Source: Deroplatys truncata
Lineage: Eukaryota; Arthropoda; Insecta; Mantodea; Mantidae
NCBI GenBank assembly: GCA_030765065.1
Contig: CM060980.1
Location: 58,512,364-58,576,363 of the forward strand
Direction of reading: 5' to 3'
Length of the DNA stretch: 64,000 bases
Shown one piece after another: positions 1 to 12,440 of this stretch. Made by a program: the position numbers and the translations under genes. The notes below the pieces were generated by a model. That model worked only from the letters and a program-made list of their open reading frames with translations, was not told the DNA's origin and did no database searches. Every line of letters begins with the position of its first letter. The stretch's first letter is position 1.

Positions 1-39
1 CAATTTTGTGTAATAATGATGGACATCATTAACAATGAT

Positions 40-275
40 CCAGTTAAGACAAGTTGCATTCTCAGATGAAGCCATATTGCGTTTAAATGGATTTGTAACA
101 GACGGAACTGCCGATACTGGTCAGACATAAATCCTCAATGGATGGAGGACAACCATACGCAGTAACCACAGCACTTAATTTTTGGGATAGTATTGTTGGT
201 GGCCATACTATTGGTTCTTTCTTCTTTAGAGAAATGCTAATAATAGATACTGGATTGCCATGAAATGAAGTAGTA
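40..275 (+). pseudogene. DDE (IS630/mariner-like) transposase fragment
   Basis: Three short reading stretches in three different frames line up in the order expected of an IS630-Tc1-mariner-type DDE transposase. FSDEA is read from position 59, NCRYWSDINPQWMED from 106, and NFWDSIVGGHTIGSFF from 177. The SDEA segment and the later W-D/G-I-V...I-G-x-F-F segment flank the second catalytic aspartate region in this superfamily. At least two frameshifts and an in-frame stop break it, so it is dead. The 5' part lies outside the window. Family assignment rests on motif recognition only. Confidence 0.65.
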
Positions 276-830
276 CCGGCCATCGTAAACTTGTCTTCAT
301 ATCCAACCATAATTAAAATTAGAATCCTTTCCATTTCACTCAACATCGGATAGAATATTACTTAACAGAGATTCAGTTGCATAGATCAGTTAATCAGTAT
401 CAATAAACATGACATAAAGAAATGACAGTCAAACATGTTTCTATGGTCATAAATAAAGAACAATAAAATAATTATGCTTTCGTGGATAAAAACAAAGAAC
501 AGTCAAATCACAGAAAAAAAAGAAAAAGATTTACTCCCTTAAGCCTAAAATTTTCTGTTATTTTATATAGTAGCAATGAAGTGCATAGAAGTACTATTGT
601 GGATACTTGTTGAAAACTATTGAAGAGCACTATCCGAATCTGTTAAAAAGGAAGTGTTCGATTTGAAATAAGAAAATTGCAAACACTTCCGGTTAAACAT
701 CGAGTTTCGTGTTAATCAGACACATACTCAAAAGTTATTTGGGTGGGGCGGGACTTTTAACTAGCCCTGAATATCTTATCATAAGATACGTTGGAAAGTT
801 TTTCTCTAACCACACATTCTTAGCATCTTC
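276..830. other. AT-rich stretch, no recognised feature
   Basis: Apart from possible decayed continuation of the transposase at the left edge, I see no coding or RNA signal. The reverse-strand open frame at 83-346 is the shadow of the transposase remnant. Confidence 0.6.
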
Positions 831-953
831 TCAGAAAATTTTCATGCGCAATTCAGTATCCGGAATGGAGTGAATTTCACGGGTGATGTTTTCTTTTAGC
901 TCTTTGGGGTTTGTTACACACACCTTATTTTTCAGGTTTTCCCACAGATGAAA
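831..953 (-). pseudogene. DDE transposase C-terminal fragment
   Basis: The reverse strand has an uninterrupted 40-codon stretch beginning FHLWENLKNKVCV and continuing through REIHSIPDTEL to a stop. The F-x-L-W-x-x-L-K-x-x-V pattern followed by E-L-K-x-x-I-x-x-E-I is the typical C-terminal end of mariner/IS630-type transposases, just after the last acidic catalytic residue. There is no start codon and no upstream catalytic core in frame. It shares REIHSI(P/S)D-x-EL with the forward fragment at 1810-1908, so both derive from one family. Confidence 0.65.
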
Positions 954-1114
954 TCATATACAGTTTTATCAGGGATCATACTAACTATTCTGTCTTCAAG
1001 AATCCCCTGAATTAAATGTAATTCCTCATCAGCTGTTTGCGCGGTAGCAAAGTCTTATTGGAAAAATCAAGACTAACATTCGGCGTCGGTTAGCTGTTCA
1101 AAAAATGCCACGAG

Positions 1115-1545
1115 TAAGTCATTCATTTCGTGGTTCTCCTATGGTCGCCTAGGCGAATTCTGGTGTGGTGTATTCTACCACGATTGCTAATCATTTCCTG
1201 ACATTTCATATTTCAGGGCAGTGTCTCCAGGTTCCATAGTGTGCCTGGTGATAGGCAAGTGCATGGTCGCTTCACTTTGTAAAGATTTCTCACCGCGACA
1301 GGACGCGTTGGCCTGCCTCCAAGGGCCGCTTCGTCACCCTCTCGCGGGACTCTTCGCGTCTACTGGCCGAGAGCGGATGTTTCGTATTGGAAATGATAGG
1401 GACTTCCGTGCGTTTCTGCAGTCCGTCTGCCTGCCGACCTGCGACCTTCTGCGGTTCCTTCACTTCATTCCTGCCTCCCGGGGGATATGGTCACAATAGA
1501 TCTAGTTAGTCGCAGTGGCGAGTTGCCCCACCTCCGGTAAATACC
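1115..1545 (+). repeat. SINE family C, copy 1 (head missing)
   Basis: This GC-richer block matches in order the SINE-C copies at 40.4, 50.5 and 55.7 kb. It has a G/T-rich 'gtggttctcct...taggcgaattctgg' segment, then a 'ttctaccacgatt' segment, then a longer body ending 'ggtaaatacctcatacctc'. The tRNA-like head is absent or decayed. The 92-residue frame at 1221-1499 lies wholly inside it and is not treated as a gene. Confidence 0.7.
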
Positions 1546-1809
1546 TCATACCTCAAGTCACTCTTGTATCTTTTTGCATTTATTGTCTTTTTTTAAAAAA
1601 AAATCAGGTCATATTATTCTGTATGCATTTACTGCATATCAATTTTCGCGTCATACAAGGGAGTCCTGTGTGTAAGGAAGGATATTCTGCGTGGATCAAA
1701 TTACTCTATAATTTCACAAAATCCAATTACTTAAATTTACTTGATTCTGATTAGCTCATGAAAAATAAGATGCACGTAACAAATTCCATACATTGGAAGA
1801 ACTAAAAGA
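1546..1809. other. AT-rich stretch between SINE-C and transposase fragment
   Basis: It contains A and T homopolymer runs near 1591-1602 and no recognisable gene or repeat family. Confidence 0.5.
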
Positions 1810-1908
1810 AGACACCAGGCGAGAAATTCACTCCATTTCAGATATTGAACTCTCGAGTGTGAACGAATATTTCCTGAGAAGATGCGCAAATGTATGTAGA
1901 GAAGGATA
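1810..1908 (+). pseudogene. DDE transposase C-terminal fragment, second copy
   Basis: A 32-codon stretch reads DTRREIHSISDIEL...FLRRCANVC and then stops. It parallels the reverse-strand fragment at 831-953 but extends a little further toward the C terminus. The opposite orientation shows two separate insertions or an inversion around the SINE-C copy between them. Confidence 0.6.
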
Positions 1909-4900
1909 ACATTTCCATCACGCCTATCTCCTATGATAAGCTATGTGCTTATTATCATTGTATCTATAACTATGAAAACGTGAGGCCGTTACGGGGATAT
2001 TGAAACTGTTTCGGCGGGAGTCCGAGCTTTGGCGACCGGCATGCAAGGCGCCGTGCACTGGCCACAGTGTGAAGGAAAAACACTGCATATTGCGACTAAT
2101 ACGTTAGTTCCTGAAATGTATAAAACGTTTATACTGTGATTCATTTTGTGGATTATAGCGAATATCAAAAATACTTACACCTCCCATGAAAAGTAGAAAA
2201 AAATGGTATTTCTCAGATTTGTTCGATCTATATAAACACTAAAACACCAGAAAGGAGGGGAGATAGAAGCCATAAACACCCATGATCCCTCTGGTAGAAC
2301 TTCTAATGAAAAGGAAGGAGTAGAAGTGAAGGCGGAAAGCAGAAAATGGAACCCGGATGCAAGTCGGACGGCTTGTGTTACATTGCGACCTATAAAGTGG
2401 ATTCGGCAGACGATGTATCGCGATACATGGGTTAGATATCGCAAGGGAGTGGTTCTGGATAAAATCAAACCAAAAGCACCGACAGAAAGCTTCCTGGAAA
2501 CGGGAAAGGAAGCAGGACATATCGCGATCTGAGAACGGCAGCACAAAAACTGAGCAGCATACGATATCTAGATTTTTTCCTCAAACACGTGCAATGGGGG
2601 CGTTCTGCTTTATTGGTGGATTTCGCTGCCACTGTTTTAAGCGAAATCGAAGCATACACTTAATTAGCATATTATGCAACAACACTATAATGGTAGCTCG
2701 TTTCATAATTTTCATACGAGCGTCTGAATTACCATTACAGTCAAGCTGCATACAACTTTTTGGTCGACCAGGCTATAATTTCAAAACCTTGAGTTTTTAC
2801 ATGAAGATCTTAGCTTGTTAATTGTGTGTAATTAAATGCTTATCAGTTAGTAGCATGATGGCAGGGCCTTGGGCATGTTTGCGAGAACTGCAACTGATGG
2901 CAGTAATGTTGAGTCCAAGCCGTATTTATTGATTTTTTGCAGATAACGCATATTGAACAATATGAAACCAAGAAAACGTACTCAAATTATTAGAATATTA
3001 AAATTACAATGAACATAATTTATTTTATTTTAAATACACATATTTCATTCTTTTTCTGTGGAATGGATCCCAATGAACTGCTGCTTTGAAGGTGTTATAA
3101 GGTATGTGCGATAGGCCATCTGCGCTCGCTGCCGAGTAGGATCATAACGAGTCGCTGAAGTATAATGGATGCCATTATAGTTCAGTTATGCCAATATGCA
3201 ATCAGGGTATTATAATGAGGTCGACCAAAAAGTAATTTATGTATGTAACAAGGGGATTAGACTTGATCATGAGAGGCGTGAATGTTTTTCTGTCCCGTTT
3301 GTCAATTTTCACGGTGTGATTTTAAGACTACTCAGGAGTTGGACACAATATTTCATGCTATTTTAGTAGTGTAAATTGTAGGAAAGAAATTATGACATAA
3401 TTCGCATCCATAGCCAACATAACTGATAGTGGTTTCATATGATTTTTAAATAAGACGTTAGCTTCTCTCTCTGCGCTTCATTTACTATTACCTGGCATGT
3501 TGAAGCGATAAACAAGACAACCAAACTGCATCCTTTCCCTTCCTGGGAGAGAAGTGAGCAGGTGTTACGGACTGTGATGTAGCCTATTATCAACACAGCA
3601 TGGTAAGTAATTATAAATTCAGGTGTTAATTATTCTATATTTAATAATATACAAGAGGTTTTTGCATCTGGATTACTGAGAGAAAGGAATGTCACAAAAT
3701 AGTTTATTCTTCTCTCTTTTAGCCAACCAACTTGGAATACTGATATTAGGCCATTACTGTTGATACATTTATAACTCATATGCCATAATGAGCCAATTAT
3801 TTACGATATTTAATACATTAACAACCTTTTTATAATGGTAGGATTGCATAAAATCATTTATTAATCATAGATTATCTCTATATGACATTTGGTAGTAACT
3901 CATTGCCTAACATTTACTTGACTTGTTCTACTAAATAGGTATCATACAGCGTAAATTATACAGGTACAAAAGGCTTACTTTCTCTACGGCTTACTTATTC
4001 GATATTTTCTTGAGCCAGCTTCTTCTATTCTTCCCTTCTTTTCCATAATAAGCTGCTCCTGTGAAAACCCCAAACACCATACAGATAAACTGCTGCTAAC
4101 CTCTATGTTTTGTAATTATTTAATTATGTTACAGCAAACTCAGTTGCATTTGGTGTGATAATTCAATATCGAGATTTAAACAGAAATACGTGTTTTGAAC
4201 AAACCTGATTTCAAAAACAGTATACTTAGAAAAAACGTGGCCCGCGTGCGCATATATATGTAAACAGCGTAACTAAGTGTGAAAATACGGTAAATTCATA
4301 CATATTACAGACTTGACGAATAATAGGTATAACTTGTATTTTCTGCAAATAGCCTAAAAAGCCCTCTTAATTCTCATTGAAACTTACTCGGGAAGAATAA
4401 GAGATACACAAAAGATACTGCAGAATAAAAGTAGAAGACATTTGTTTAACATACTTGACAATTTGCGATTTTTCTTTATTTCTAAAACAGCTTGTGATAT
4501 GAACATGTTTGTTGATTCCACATGTTTTAAGTAACTACGCCCGTATTTCTTAATATAAAATCATTTCTTGTCAAACATTTATCGTGAATAACATAACGTG
4601 GACGAAAAAATCACTTCATATAAGGTGAATATAAAACATTCGTTCCAACTAAAAAAATATCCTTATGTGCTGTATCATAAGACTTCCACTACTCGTTCTT
4701 TTAAAAAATAGTCTTTCAAAAGTTCATTCTTCTATCTGCTTCTTGTTAATAGAGATACATTTTCATTAGGTACACATTTCATTGTAGGCACAAGCAGGAT
4801 GCAGTGGGCTGAAGCGGTAACGTGACTACAAGTAAAAATAATTTATAGCGACTTACCACTTTTTTTGAAAGAGTCCGTTTCCTTAAGCTCCGGCATGCAC

Positions 4901-5090
4901 TACAGCGATTGCCTTATTGCGATGCTCTACGAAGTGTTATGTACCAGTGTTTGTTTGATTTATTTTCTATATTTTTTTTTCCATCCAGGAGTGACCCCTT
5001 ACCCACTAGTAACCTTGTAACAATATATTATGGAAACACAAAGGTAATGGATCGTAGGGGTAAACAACGTGTGCAAAGCATAAGTAAGCT
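1909..5090. other. Long AT-rich unassigned stretch
   Basis: I see no confident feature in these 3.2 kb. The segment 2170-2560 is somewhat richer in GC and open in several frames on both strands, but no frame resembles a known family and there is no start or splice context. It may be an old repeat fragment. Confidence 0.5.
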
Positions 5091-6112
5091 TGAGGCAGTA
5101 TTTTTAACACTTAAATGATATCATTCTAATTATATAATATAAAATATAATAACAGTCCGCCTTAAAGCAATGTGTGTATAATATATGTAAAGTGTATGTT
5201 ACAGTCATTGTATTATGTTTATATTATTAAGTACATGTATAATAATCTTATGAGAATATATTACGTAATTTAACAATGTAGGAGCTGTGAGAATAGAAGC
5301 CGAAAGTTGCTAACAATGAGGTAACAATGAGGTAACCTTGAGACAACAGTGTATTAGAAAGTTTAATAAAGGCTACTAATAATTCTTAGAACAATAATGT
5401 AATATTTAAAATAGTTTATAAATAGCCAATCAACAACTAGAAAAAGCTTAAGTTAAATAAAAGTATTCTATTGGAGTAGGATTAACCAATCAGGGACTTG
5501 AAAAATAGTAAATGTACAAATTTAAGCGGTAAACGCTAGACGCTAGAAGGCAGCGTTCCCGAGCACTTCGCTCGGTGCGTATTCTGTGTGAGACAAAAAA
5601 AATTCATTACGGCTTGAATAATATAACGTTTACGTGTTAAAAAGTACAAGTAACAATAATCTCACAGCTCTACAGTAGGATATATCAGTGAAGTGTTATT
5701 TAATCTGTGAAACATTACTAAAACGAAGTTAAAAACCATTATGATTTGTGTAAGCCTTCATTCTTTAGCCGTACTACCCCTGCTAAGAGATACGTGTTTC
5801 TGCAAATTACTACTGACGCAGCTGAGGCATACATATATGTAATATTTAAATAAACATTAAAATACAAAGTTGATTTTTAAACGTTGGGGCGAAGGCCACC
5901 GGAAACTTTTTACCGTACGTGGGGCGAACACTCCAAGAAACATATCTCCCGCAATACGTGGTGCAACCACAACAACAATTAAATCACTTCAAGTTTGGCT
6001 CTCTAACAGTGGAACTACAAGACAACACCTTCAAGATTGGTACCATACGTGGGGCATCAACCCTTTCAAATTGGCTCTCCAACAGTGGGGCAACAACAAC
6101 CTCAAGTTGTAG
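5091..6112 (+). mobile_element. LTR-B copy 1 (solo-LTR-like)
   Basis: It begins TGAGGCAGTATTT, like the better-bounded copies at 9245 and 34249. Inside are a TATA-like TTTATAAATAG near 5415, a polyadenylation-type AATAAA near 5456, and an inverted pair AGCTGTGAGA (about 5283) and TCTCACAGCT (about 5660). The 3' part has the family landmark TGGGGCGAAGGCCACCGG, plus an extra local duplication of the 'tacgtggggc...ggctctccaacagtgg' region that other copies lack. Superfamily is unresolved. Confidence 0.6.
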
Positions 6113-7010
6113 ATTAAAAATATATTCAATAAGCAATATAAAAGTTGCTCAATATCAAGGTAAACATTTTGCAATAATGAATTAACCTTAAAGAGGTTAC
6201 CACAACACCACAGTGTCAAAGGTTGACCTTTAAATAAGTGCTCACTTAAAACGTTAAATGGGATTTCCCCCCGGTACTAAATGCCAAGAATCAACTATAT
6301 AATTTGAGTCTTTTGTTACGTGTGGCTGTTGCTCCGTTATTTCTTGGAATGATTAATTTTAGTAATACTTCTAAAACACCTTTTTAGTGAATACAAAGTA
6401 AATCAGCTACTAACCAAAGCAAATGGGACTATCGCCCATCGTTTACTTATATTAACTTTCCATAAGTAACGTCTGCTTCCTTCTATACAACCAAACCCTT
6501 GAACAGCACTTTCAGCTCTCTCAACTGAATTCCATCAGGCTTAATTTGAATTTCCCAACCTCCTAAGCAAACTTGCAGTTTTACTGTTGTGATTGCAACA
6601 AACAAACAATTCAAAAGGTTCTACTGTAAGAGAATAAAGCATTATAAATAGAATTCTCCTTTATCAGTGACAGAATGTTTTTCTTACAAACCCATTTAAT
6701 TTGTGTTTACTTGGACTTTATAATACTATTCTAAAACAAAATACCCTATCATAAGCTATTTGAAGGAATTCATACTTTGTGAACAAACGTTGTTATAAGC
6801 CATTTAATAGAGGCTTGCCCTTCTATGTCTTGACTTGAGAAGTTAGAAGTTTAAGTTCAAAGATGATCTTGTCCTAAGTCACTTGAATAACTTCTTCGCG
6901 GAACAAATAGCATTTTACAAAACTATTAAACCGTGAGATAATCAAACTCGGAAAGCTATTCACATCTGCCTAATGTAAAACAAAAGCCGCAACACTACAC
7001 AGTAACTCTT
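6113..7010. other. AT-rich stretch, no recognised feature
   Basis: No coding, RNA or repeat signal could be supported here. Confidence 0.5.
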
Positions 7011-7014
7011 GTCC

Positions 7015-7212
7015 TCTATGGCTTTTTTCGGGCGTAAAATCCTTCTTCCTTCGGAAGAAAAGTAAAGCCGGTGGCCCCGTGTCGTAGGTGTAAGGCACGT
7101 AAAAGAACCTCAAGTCTGATAAAGAAGCCTCTGAACAAAACTTCCTGTCTTTCACGTCCAATGTAGAAACGTATGCTAAGAACCACAGTAGTTAAAGAGT
7201 GTCCATAAATAA
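7015..7212 (+). repeat. SINE family D body, copy 1 (head missing)
   Basis: It matches the body of the reverse-strand SINE at 43955-44215. Shared landmarks in order are 'ttttcgggcgtaaaa', 'ccttcggaag', 'aagtaaagccg', 'gtgtcgtag', 'ggcacgtaaaagaa', 'ctgataaagaagcctctga' and 'gttaaagagtgtc'. The tRNA-derived head seen in the other copy is absent. Confidence 0.75.
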
Positions 7213-7403
7213 AACTCAGTTTTGTTGTAACCCTTGTTGTGGTTTATTCCTTATATACGATGATTCCAGGTTTCCCGATTCTGAAGGTAATTTGCCCTTT
7301 TGTGCTACTGTCGGCTCTGAGTAGGCTTACTCAACGTTGTAGTGTCGTCGTGTAGTGAACTGCTCATCAATGTTACCTCCTTTGAAGGTCGTAGAGCCTC
7401 TTT

Positions 7404-8060
7404 TTACTTTCTCTACTACGTATAGTAAGTAGGGGAAGTATTGTGTTCCACCCAAAAATTCGATAGCGAGATTTTACCGGAAATATATGTTTTGAGGCCC
7501 CTGAATCCAAAAAAAGCATTTTTGGAAACATGTCCGTGTGTGTGTGTCTGTGAACAGCATAACTCAGAAACGAACAGTCAGATAAACACCAAAGTTGGTA
7601 TTTAGCTTCAGTATCTTCCAGAGATGCGACACGAAAGTTTTCAAGAAAATCCCCCCACCCCAGATTACCGTTTACATGGAACATTTTTCGAAAATTTTAA
7701 TTTTCCCAAAAATGGCTATAACGATTTTGATTAAAATATCATATGTTGAAGATATTTTCATGACAAATGAAATGCATATCTCGAATTTTCTCGGAATGTC
7801 TCCAACTGTATTCTTCATTGTGAACGATTTTTGCATAACTGGTAAACCATAAGAGATAGATAAAATTTTACTACACAAAAAATGTAGATCGCGTTAAAAT
7901 ACACAATTTATGTCATATACATTTTTGTTGTTGTTGAGTGAACGATTTTCGAGATATTGCTTGTTATTCCCTTAAATTTTCCAATACTTATACTTTTTCT
8001 CAAATTCGTTATTCATTTTTTTTGTCCTGGTAATGCAAAGAGAATGGAATACTTGACTTG
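7404..8060 (+). repeat. Rep-A dispersed repeat, copy 1 (3' truncated)
   Basis: The head is typical of the family: TACTTTCTCTACTACGTATA, then 'cacccaaaaattcgata', a T/G-rich microsatellite point near 7535, 'gaacagcataactcagaaac', 'ccccaccccagatta', and the middle 'gtagatcgcgttaaaatacaca'. The copy stops before the terminal AGTAGAGAAAG and runs into an LTR-B fragment. The reverse strand holds a 103-residue frame (7373-7684) also open in other Rep-A copies. Element class is unknown. Confidence 0.85.
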
Positions 8061-8064
8061 ATAT

Positions 8065-8425
8065 AGATCAAATTTGCAAATTTAGGCGATCATGTGAAGG
8101 GTAAATAAATGGAATGAAGTAATTATTATAATTTGTGCAAGCCTACATTTTTTAGCCGCATCACCCCCTGCAAGGAGACACATGTTTCTACAAATTAATA
8201 CTGACGCAGCCGAGGTAAACATATATATATATATAATATTTAAAGAAAACATAAGAATACAAAGTTGATTCCTAAACTTGGGGCGAAGGGCACCGGAAAG
8301 TAAACTTGGGGCGAAGACCACTTTGGGAGAAGGCGACCGGAAACTTTGTACCATACGTGGGTCTGCAAATACTTTATCAAGTTCGGCTCCCCAACAGTCG
8401 AACTACAATACAACTCCTAAAATAA
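8065..8425 (+). repeat. LTR-B fragment (3' third only)
   Basis: It matches the last third of LTR-B: 'gaatgaagtaattattataatttgtg', 'atttttagccgcatcacccc', 'aatactgacgcagccgagg', the 'cttggggcgaagg' landmark (here locally duplicated) and 'ggctccccaacagtcgaactac'. The 5' two thirds are missing. Confidence 0.75.
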
Positions 8426-9244
8426 ACCTTCCACAAAATATATCGTTTCATGAATAAGGATACGAACGTTATTTGCTACGCTTGGTCGGTTTTTCTAAGA
8501 GAAATGTTGGTAATGTGTTTAAATAGCAATATAGTCTCGTATTTTAAAATCCTCCTAGTTCTCCAATGATACACGCATTATGCTTGTATCACTGTATACT
8601 ATTTGGCAATTCACTTTCTATCACTCCACGAGCATTTTGGGCAATACTTCCTAGAATAAAACGTGAAGTAGATCTATCGCCCTCTTACGTAACTTAGCAT
8701 AAAAACGGAGCGCGGCCACTTCCCTAAAGCTAAGTAAGTGGAAGTCAGTCATTCCAGATTGATGAAGTGCAATATTTCCCATCAGAGAGCCTGGGCGGCA
8801 GACAGCTGTGACACGAACTCTGTCTGTCAGTCGGTATAATCAAAAGCGGAGACTGGACTCTATCGGAGGCTGGCATCAGCCCTATCAGCCGCCTCCAAGC
8901 GCCGACTGCACATTCCGGTCCCACTTGAGTTACGGATTTCTGGGTTAAACCTCCTAAATAAGAACTGTATCGGTTAACCTCATGCTAACGAAATTTAAAA
9001 TAAGTGGCAACAATTTTAGTTAGAGAAAACTCAATATTCAATTTTGTATACATTAAAGTGAAACAATATGGGCAAGGCAAAGATGAATGTCGCGAAGACA
9101 ATCCCAAAAGTTATGCTGTCTATACGTAGTTCCATCACCACGAAGTGTGTGGTTGTCGTCAATGTTACAAGTGTTATTTTTTCTGAACAAGTGTGTATGG
9201 TTTAACCCAAGATGACATTTAGAATGACTATTTCACCCATGCCG
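8426..9244. other. Unassigned stretch with a GC-rich patch
   Basis: Most is AT-rich. Positions 8695-8935 are clearly GC-richer than the surroundings, but I see no long frame, tRNA fold or match to other repeats in the window. It could be an unclassified repeat or an exon-like patch. Confidence 0.4.
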
Positions 9245-10139
9245 TGAGGCAATATATTTTAACACTTAAATGATTTCAGTCTAATTATATAATATAAAAT
9301 ATAATAACAGCCCACCTTAAAGCAATATGTGTATAAATAACTATAAAATGTTTGTAACAGTCTTTGTATTAATGTTTATATTATTGTATACATGTTTAAT
9401 AATATTATGTGAATGTATTACGTAATTTAACAATATTCAGCTATGCTAATAGAAGCCGAAAGTTGCTAACAATGAGGTAACCTTGAGGCAATAATGAATT
9501 GAAGATTTTAATGCTAATAGTAATTCTTGGAGCAACTATAATGTAATTTTTGAGACACTTTATAAATAGCGAATCAACAACCAGAAAAAAGCTTTAGTTA
9601 AATAAAAGTATTCTATTGGAGTACGATTAGCCAATCAGAAACTTAAATAGAGCAAAATTTACAAATTCGGGCGGTAGAAGTGAGTTGCTTGTAGACAGCG
9701 TTCCTAACCGGATGCTAGACGCGTATGTATCCAGTGTGAGACGAAAATTCATTTCGGCGAATATTATAAAGTTTACGCCTTAAAAGGTGCAAGTAATTAA
9801 TAAGTAATCTCACAGCTCTCTATATCAGTGAAGTGTTGTTTAATCGTGTCAAGGATTAATAAAAGGGTGAAGTAAAAATTATAACCTGTGTAAGCCTACA
9901 TTCTTTAGCTGTATCACACCCCGCTAAGAGAGACATGTATCTACAAATTAGTACTGACGCAGCCGATGCATATCTAAATATATAATATTGAAAGAAACAT
10001 TCAAATTACAAAGTTAATTTTTTAAACTTGGGGCGAAGGCCACCAGAAACTTTGTACAATACGTGGTTGCAACTACTTCAAGTCCGGCTCCCCAACAACA
10101 GAAATACAATACAACTCCTCCTCAAATTAAACTTCTTCA
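9245..10139 (+). mobile_element. LTR-B copy 2: solo LTR with 4-bp TSD
   Basis: This copy has the clearest ends. It starts TGAGGCAATATATTTT, ends AAACTTCTTCA (5'-TG...CA-3') and is flanked by GCCG at 9241-9244 and 10140-10143. Inside are a TATA-like TTTATAAATAG near 9560, AATAAAAG near 9601 and the TGTGAG/CTCACA inverted pair. An LTR-length unit with TG...CA ends, a short TSD and no internal region fits a solo LTR of a Gypsy-like or Bel-like element. No pol sequence is present to confirm it. Confidence 0.6.
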
Positions 10140-10143
10140 GCCG

Positions 10144-12440
10144 TAAGTGCAGCAAATGACTAATCACGTTTAAAGTAATGCTGTTTTTTTAACCAATCAC
10201 GGCCATTATTCTACTCAATGTTTATCGAAGTATTATCACCTCCTGCTTTGGACTCCTCCTTCGTTTAATACTCTGAAGTGGTTGAAGTAGAATTTTGCAG
10301 TGACTCAGCTACCAACAATCAATGCCACCACGTTTAAACATAAAAATGGAGAAACGAGATTTGATAAGGCTTCAAAAGAAGATATAGGCGAGATTATTAA
10401 TTAGGCATGCAAATTCTAGTGCAGCGATAAGGAATAACTTCATTTTTAATCCTTCAGGAGTATTCTTATCACATAAATTGATCATTATTTTATATTCTTC
10501 GGAGTTTATAGCCACTGCAGTAACCTTTTTTTCGGTACGTTTTGGAGCAGTTTTCTTTTCGTGTTCCTTTATCTCTCGCTGCTTGAAACTCTGGTCTATA
10601 AATGAACTTTATATAATATTCCTTAGAATACATTTCTTGTAGCATTTTAGCTGTGACATACCACGTTGTTTTTATAGATCAATATGAGAATCAATACGGA
10701 GAAGAGTACTATAGAATTATGAGATATTGTGTTTTTAAATACTGTTCATAATAAACCTATGAATTAAAACAAGTTAACATTTATCAGCTTTTGTCTGTAA
10801 AGAAAGTCATCGCCTATAATGTTGATAATATATATTTTATTTGTTTCATATCTTCTCTTCTACGCATTATTGTAATCACACTGCAAGTTCCATATGCCAG
10901 AGACAGAAAATTATATCTGTATGATCAAGTTGCACTGATCAAACAAAACGTGACGACACGATTCTAACTTGTTATCGAAAACAACGCAACTTATATTGCA
11001 AATAAATATTTTATGATTTTATTATAATGATCATTATTTTTGGATAAATCACTTCATTTTATTCCTAAAATAGTTTTATCAAATACAGGTATGATTTCCA
11101 AATCCTCCAGATAATTAAGCATTAACATTACTAAGTAAAACAAACATGAACACGTTATATTGCCATTCCCAACACAAAGAGAAAATTAAACGGCAGCTAA
11201 TCGCAAGAGAACGTGAAACAGCTGAGCTAATATGCAAAGCGAGCACCGACAGTACACACGACAAAAGAGGTAGGTACAAGTATCAAATGAACAAGAGCGG
11301 CTACCCGGTTAAAGGACAATAAATTCACAAAAAAGCAGTATTCTGCATCACAATTTATTTTGCTGAGATTTTTATAGATATTCCGGTGATTCCTGGCCCG
11401 TGATCTTACACTGAAAAGCAGTTAGCAAGTCAATACGTGGCAACGGAATATCTGATGTGCGATGGCAGAATAATCACAAGATGAGAATCGCTTACTGATT
11501 GGCCAATTTCTAGACATACACTTGAAAGTTTGAACCTTGCAAGCTTTAAGTTTGCGATTAATCCAGTGCTCATTTTTGTGTTTAGGTGATGCAATGTGAA
11601 CGGTTCCATTACAATTCTTATCGTCTAGTTTTTAAGTTTACTTATGCTTGCTCTTAATTTTATTGTGAATGGAGCATAAGCATCTGATTGTCCGAGGGCA
11701 TAAAAATCTGAAACGAAAATCACGTAGATCACTTTAATGATCTTGAATTGATGGTGTAGCATTACATAGGTGTACGTAGACAGAAATTAATGAACTCTTC
11801 AAGAATGACTCTACAGCAGGGATAATGAAAATGCCTTTCTTCCTTGAGTCACCAAGCATGCAACACGCGTTACATCACTCAGCAGCACATGAAAAACTTT
11901 AATGGTCCGAGAGGGAGCGCCACTTTCGACTCAAAGTGCCTCGCGAATTTCGTCTGCAAAGCACGCATATAGTGCCAATGTGTAAACGCTTTTGTAAAGG
12001 TCCTGGTATTACATCCAAGTAACTCCCCGGAAGACCGAAATTATTTTAGGATTTCACAACATAGATCAATGTTGTCCATGTTTATAAAAGGAACAAAGAA
12101 TTACTTGTGAGAAAATAGCCCTTGAATGCAGTATATCCAAGTCAGAATTTTTTGCAACGGCAAATGCAACCTAAAATTTCTATAAAAATTCCACAGTTTT
12201 TAAGTCTGGTGTTCTACTTGTCATAACACCACATACTGGTGAATCTATCGGTCACCGCAACTGTAACTTTTTCCCGAAACTGAAAACTCCACTTCGGAGT
12301 GAGCTTTTCACAGAGTGACATGATCTGAATGTAACTATGATCTGACGTATACAAGAGTCAGGCTTATTTTTTTAAGTAAATGGAATCTCAAAGCTAAAAG
12401 AAGGCTGAGAAGCAGACAAACTTCAAAGGAACCATTTTGA
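10144..12440. other. Long AT-rich unassigned stretch
   Basis: No feature could be supported. A 58-codon ATG-initiated frame at 11146-11322 is charged in composition, but has no recognised homology or context and could be chance. Confidence 0.45.

Noticed and set aside
11146..11322. 58-codon ATG frame with charged composition
   Set aside because: No homology recognised, no promoter or splice context, length within chance expectation.
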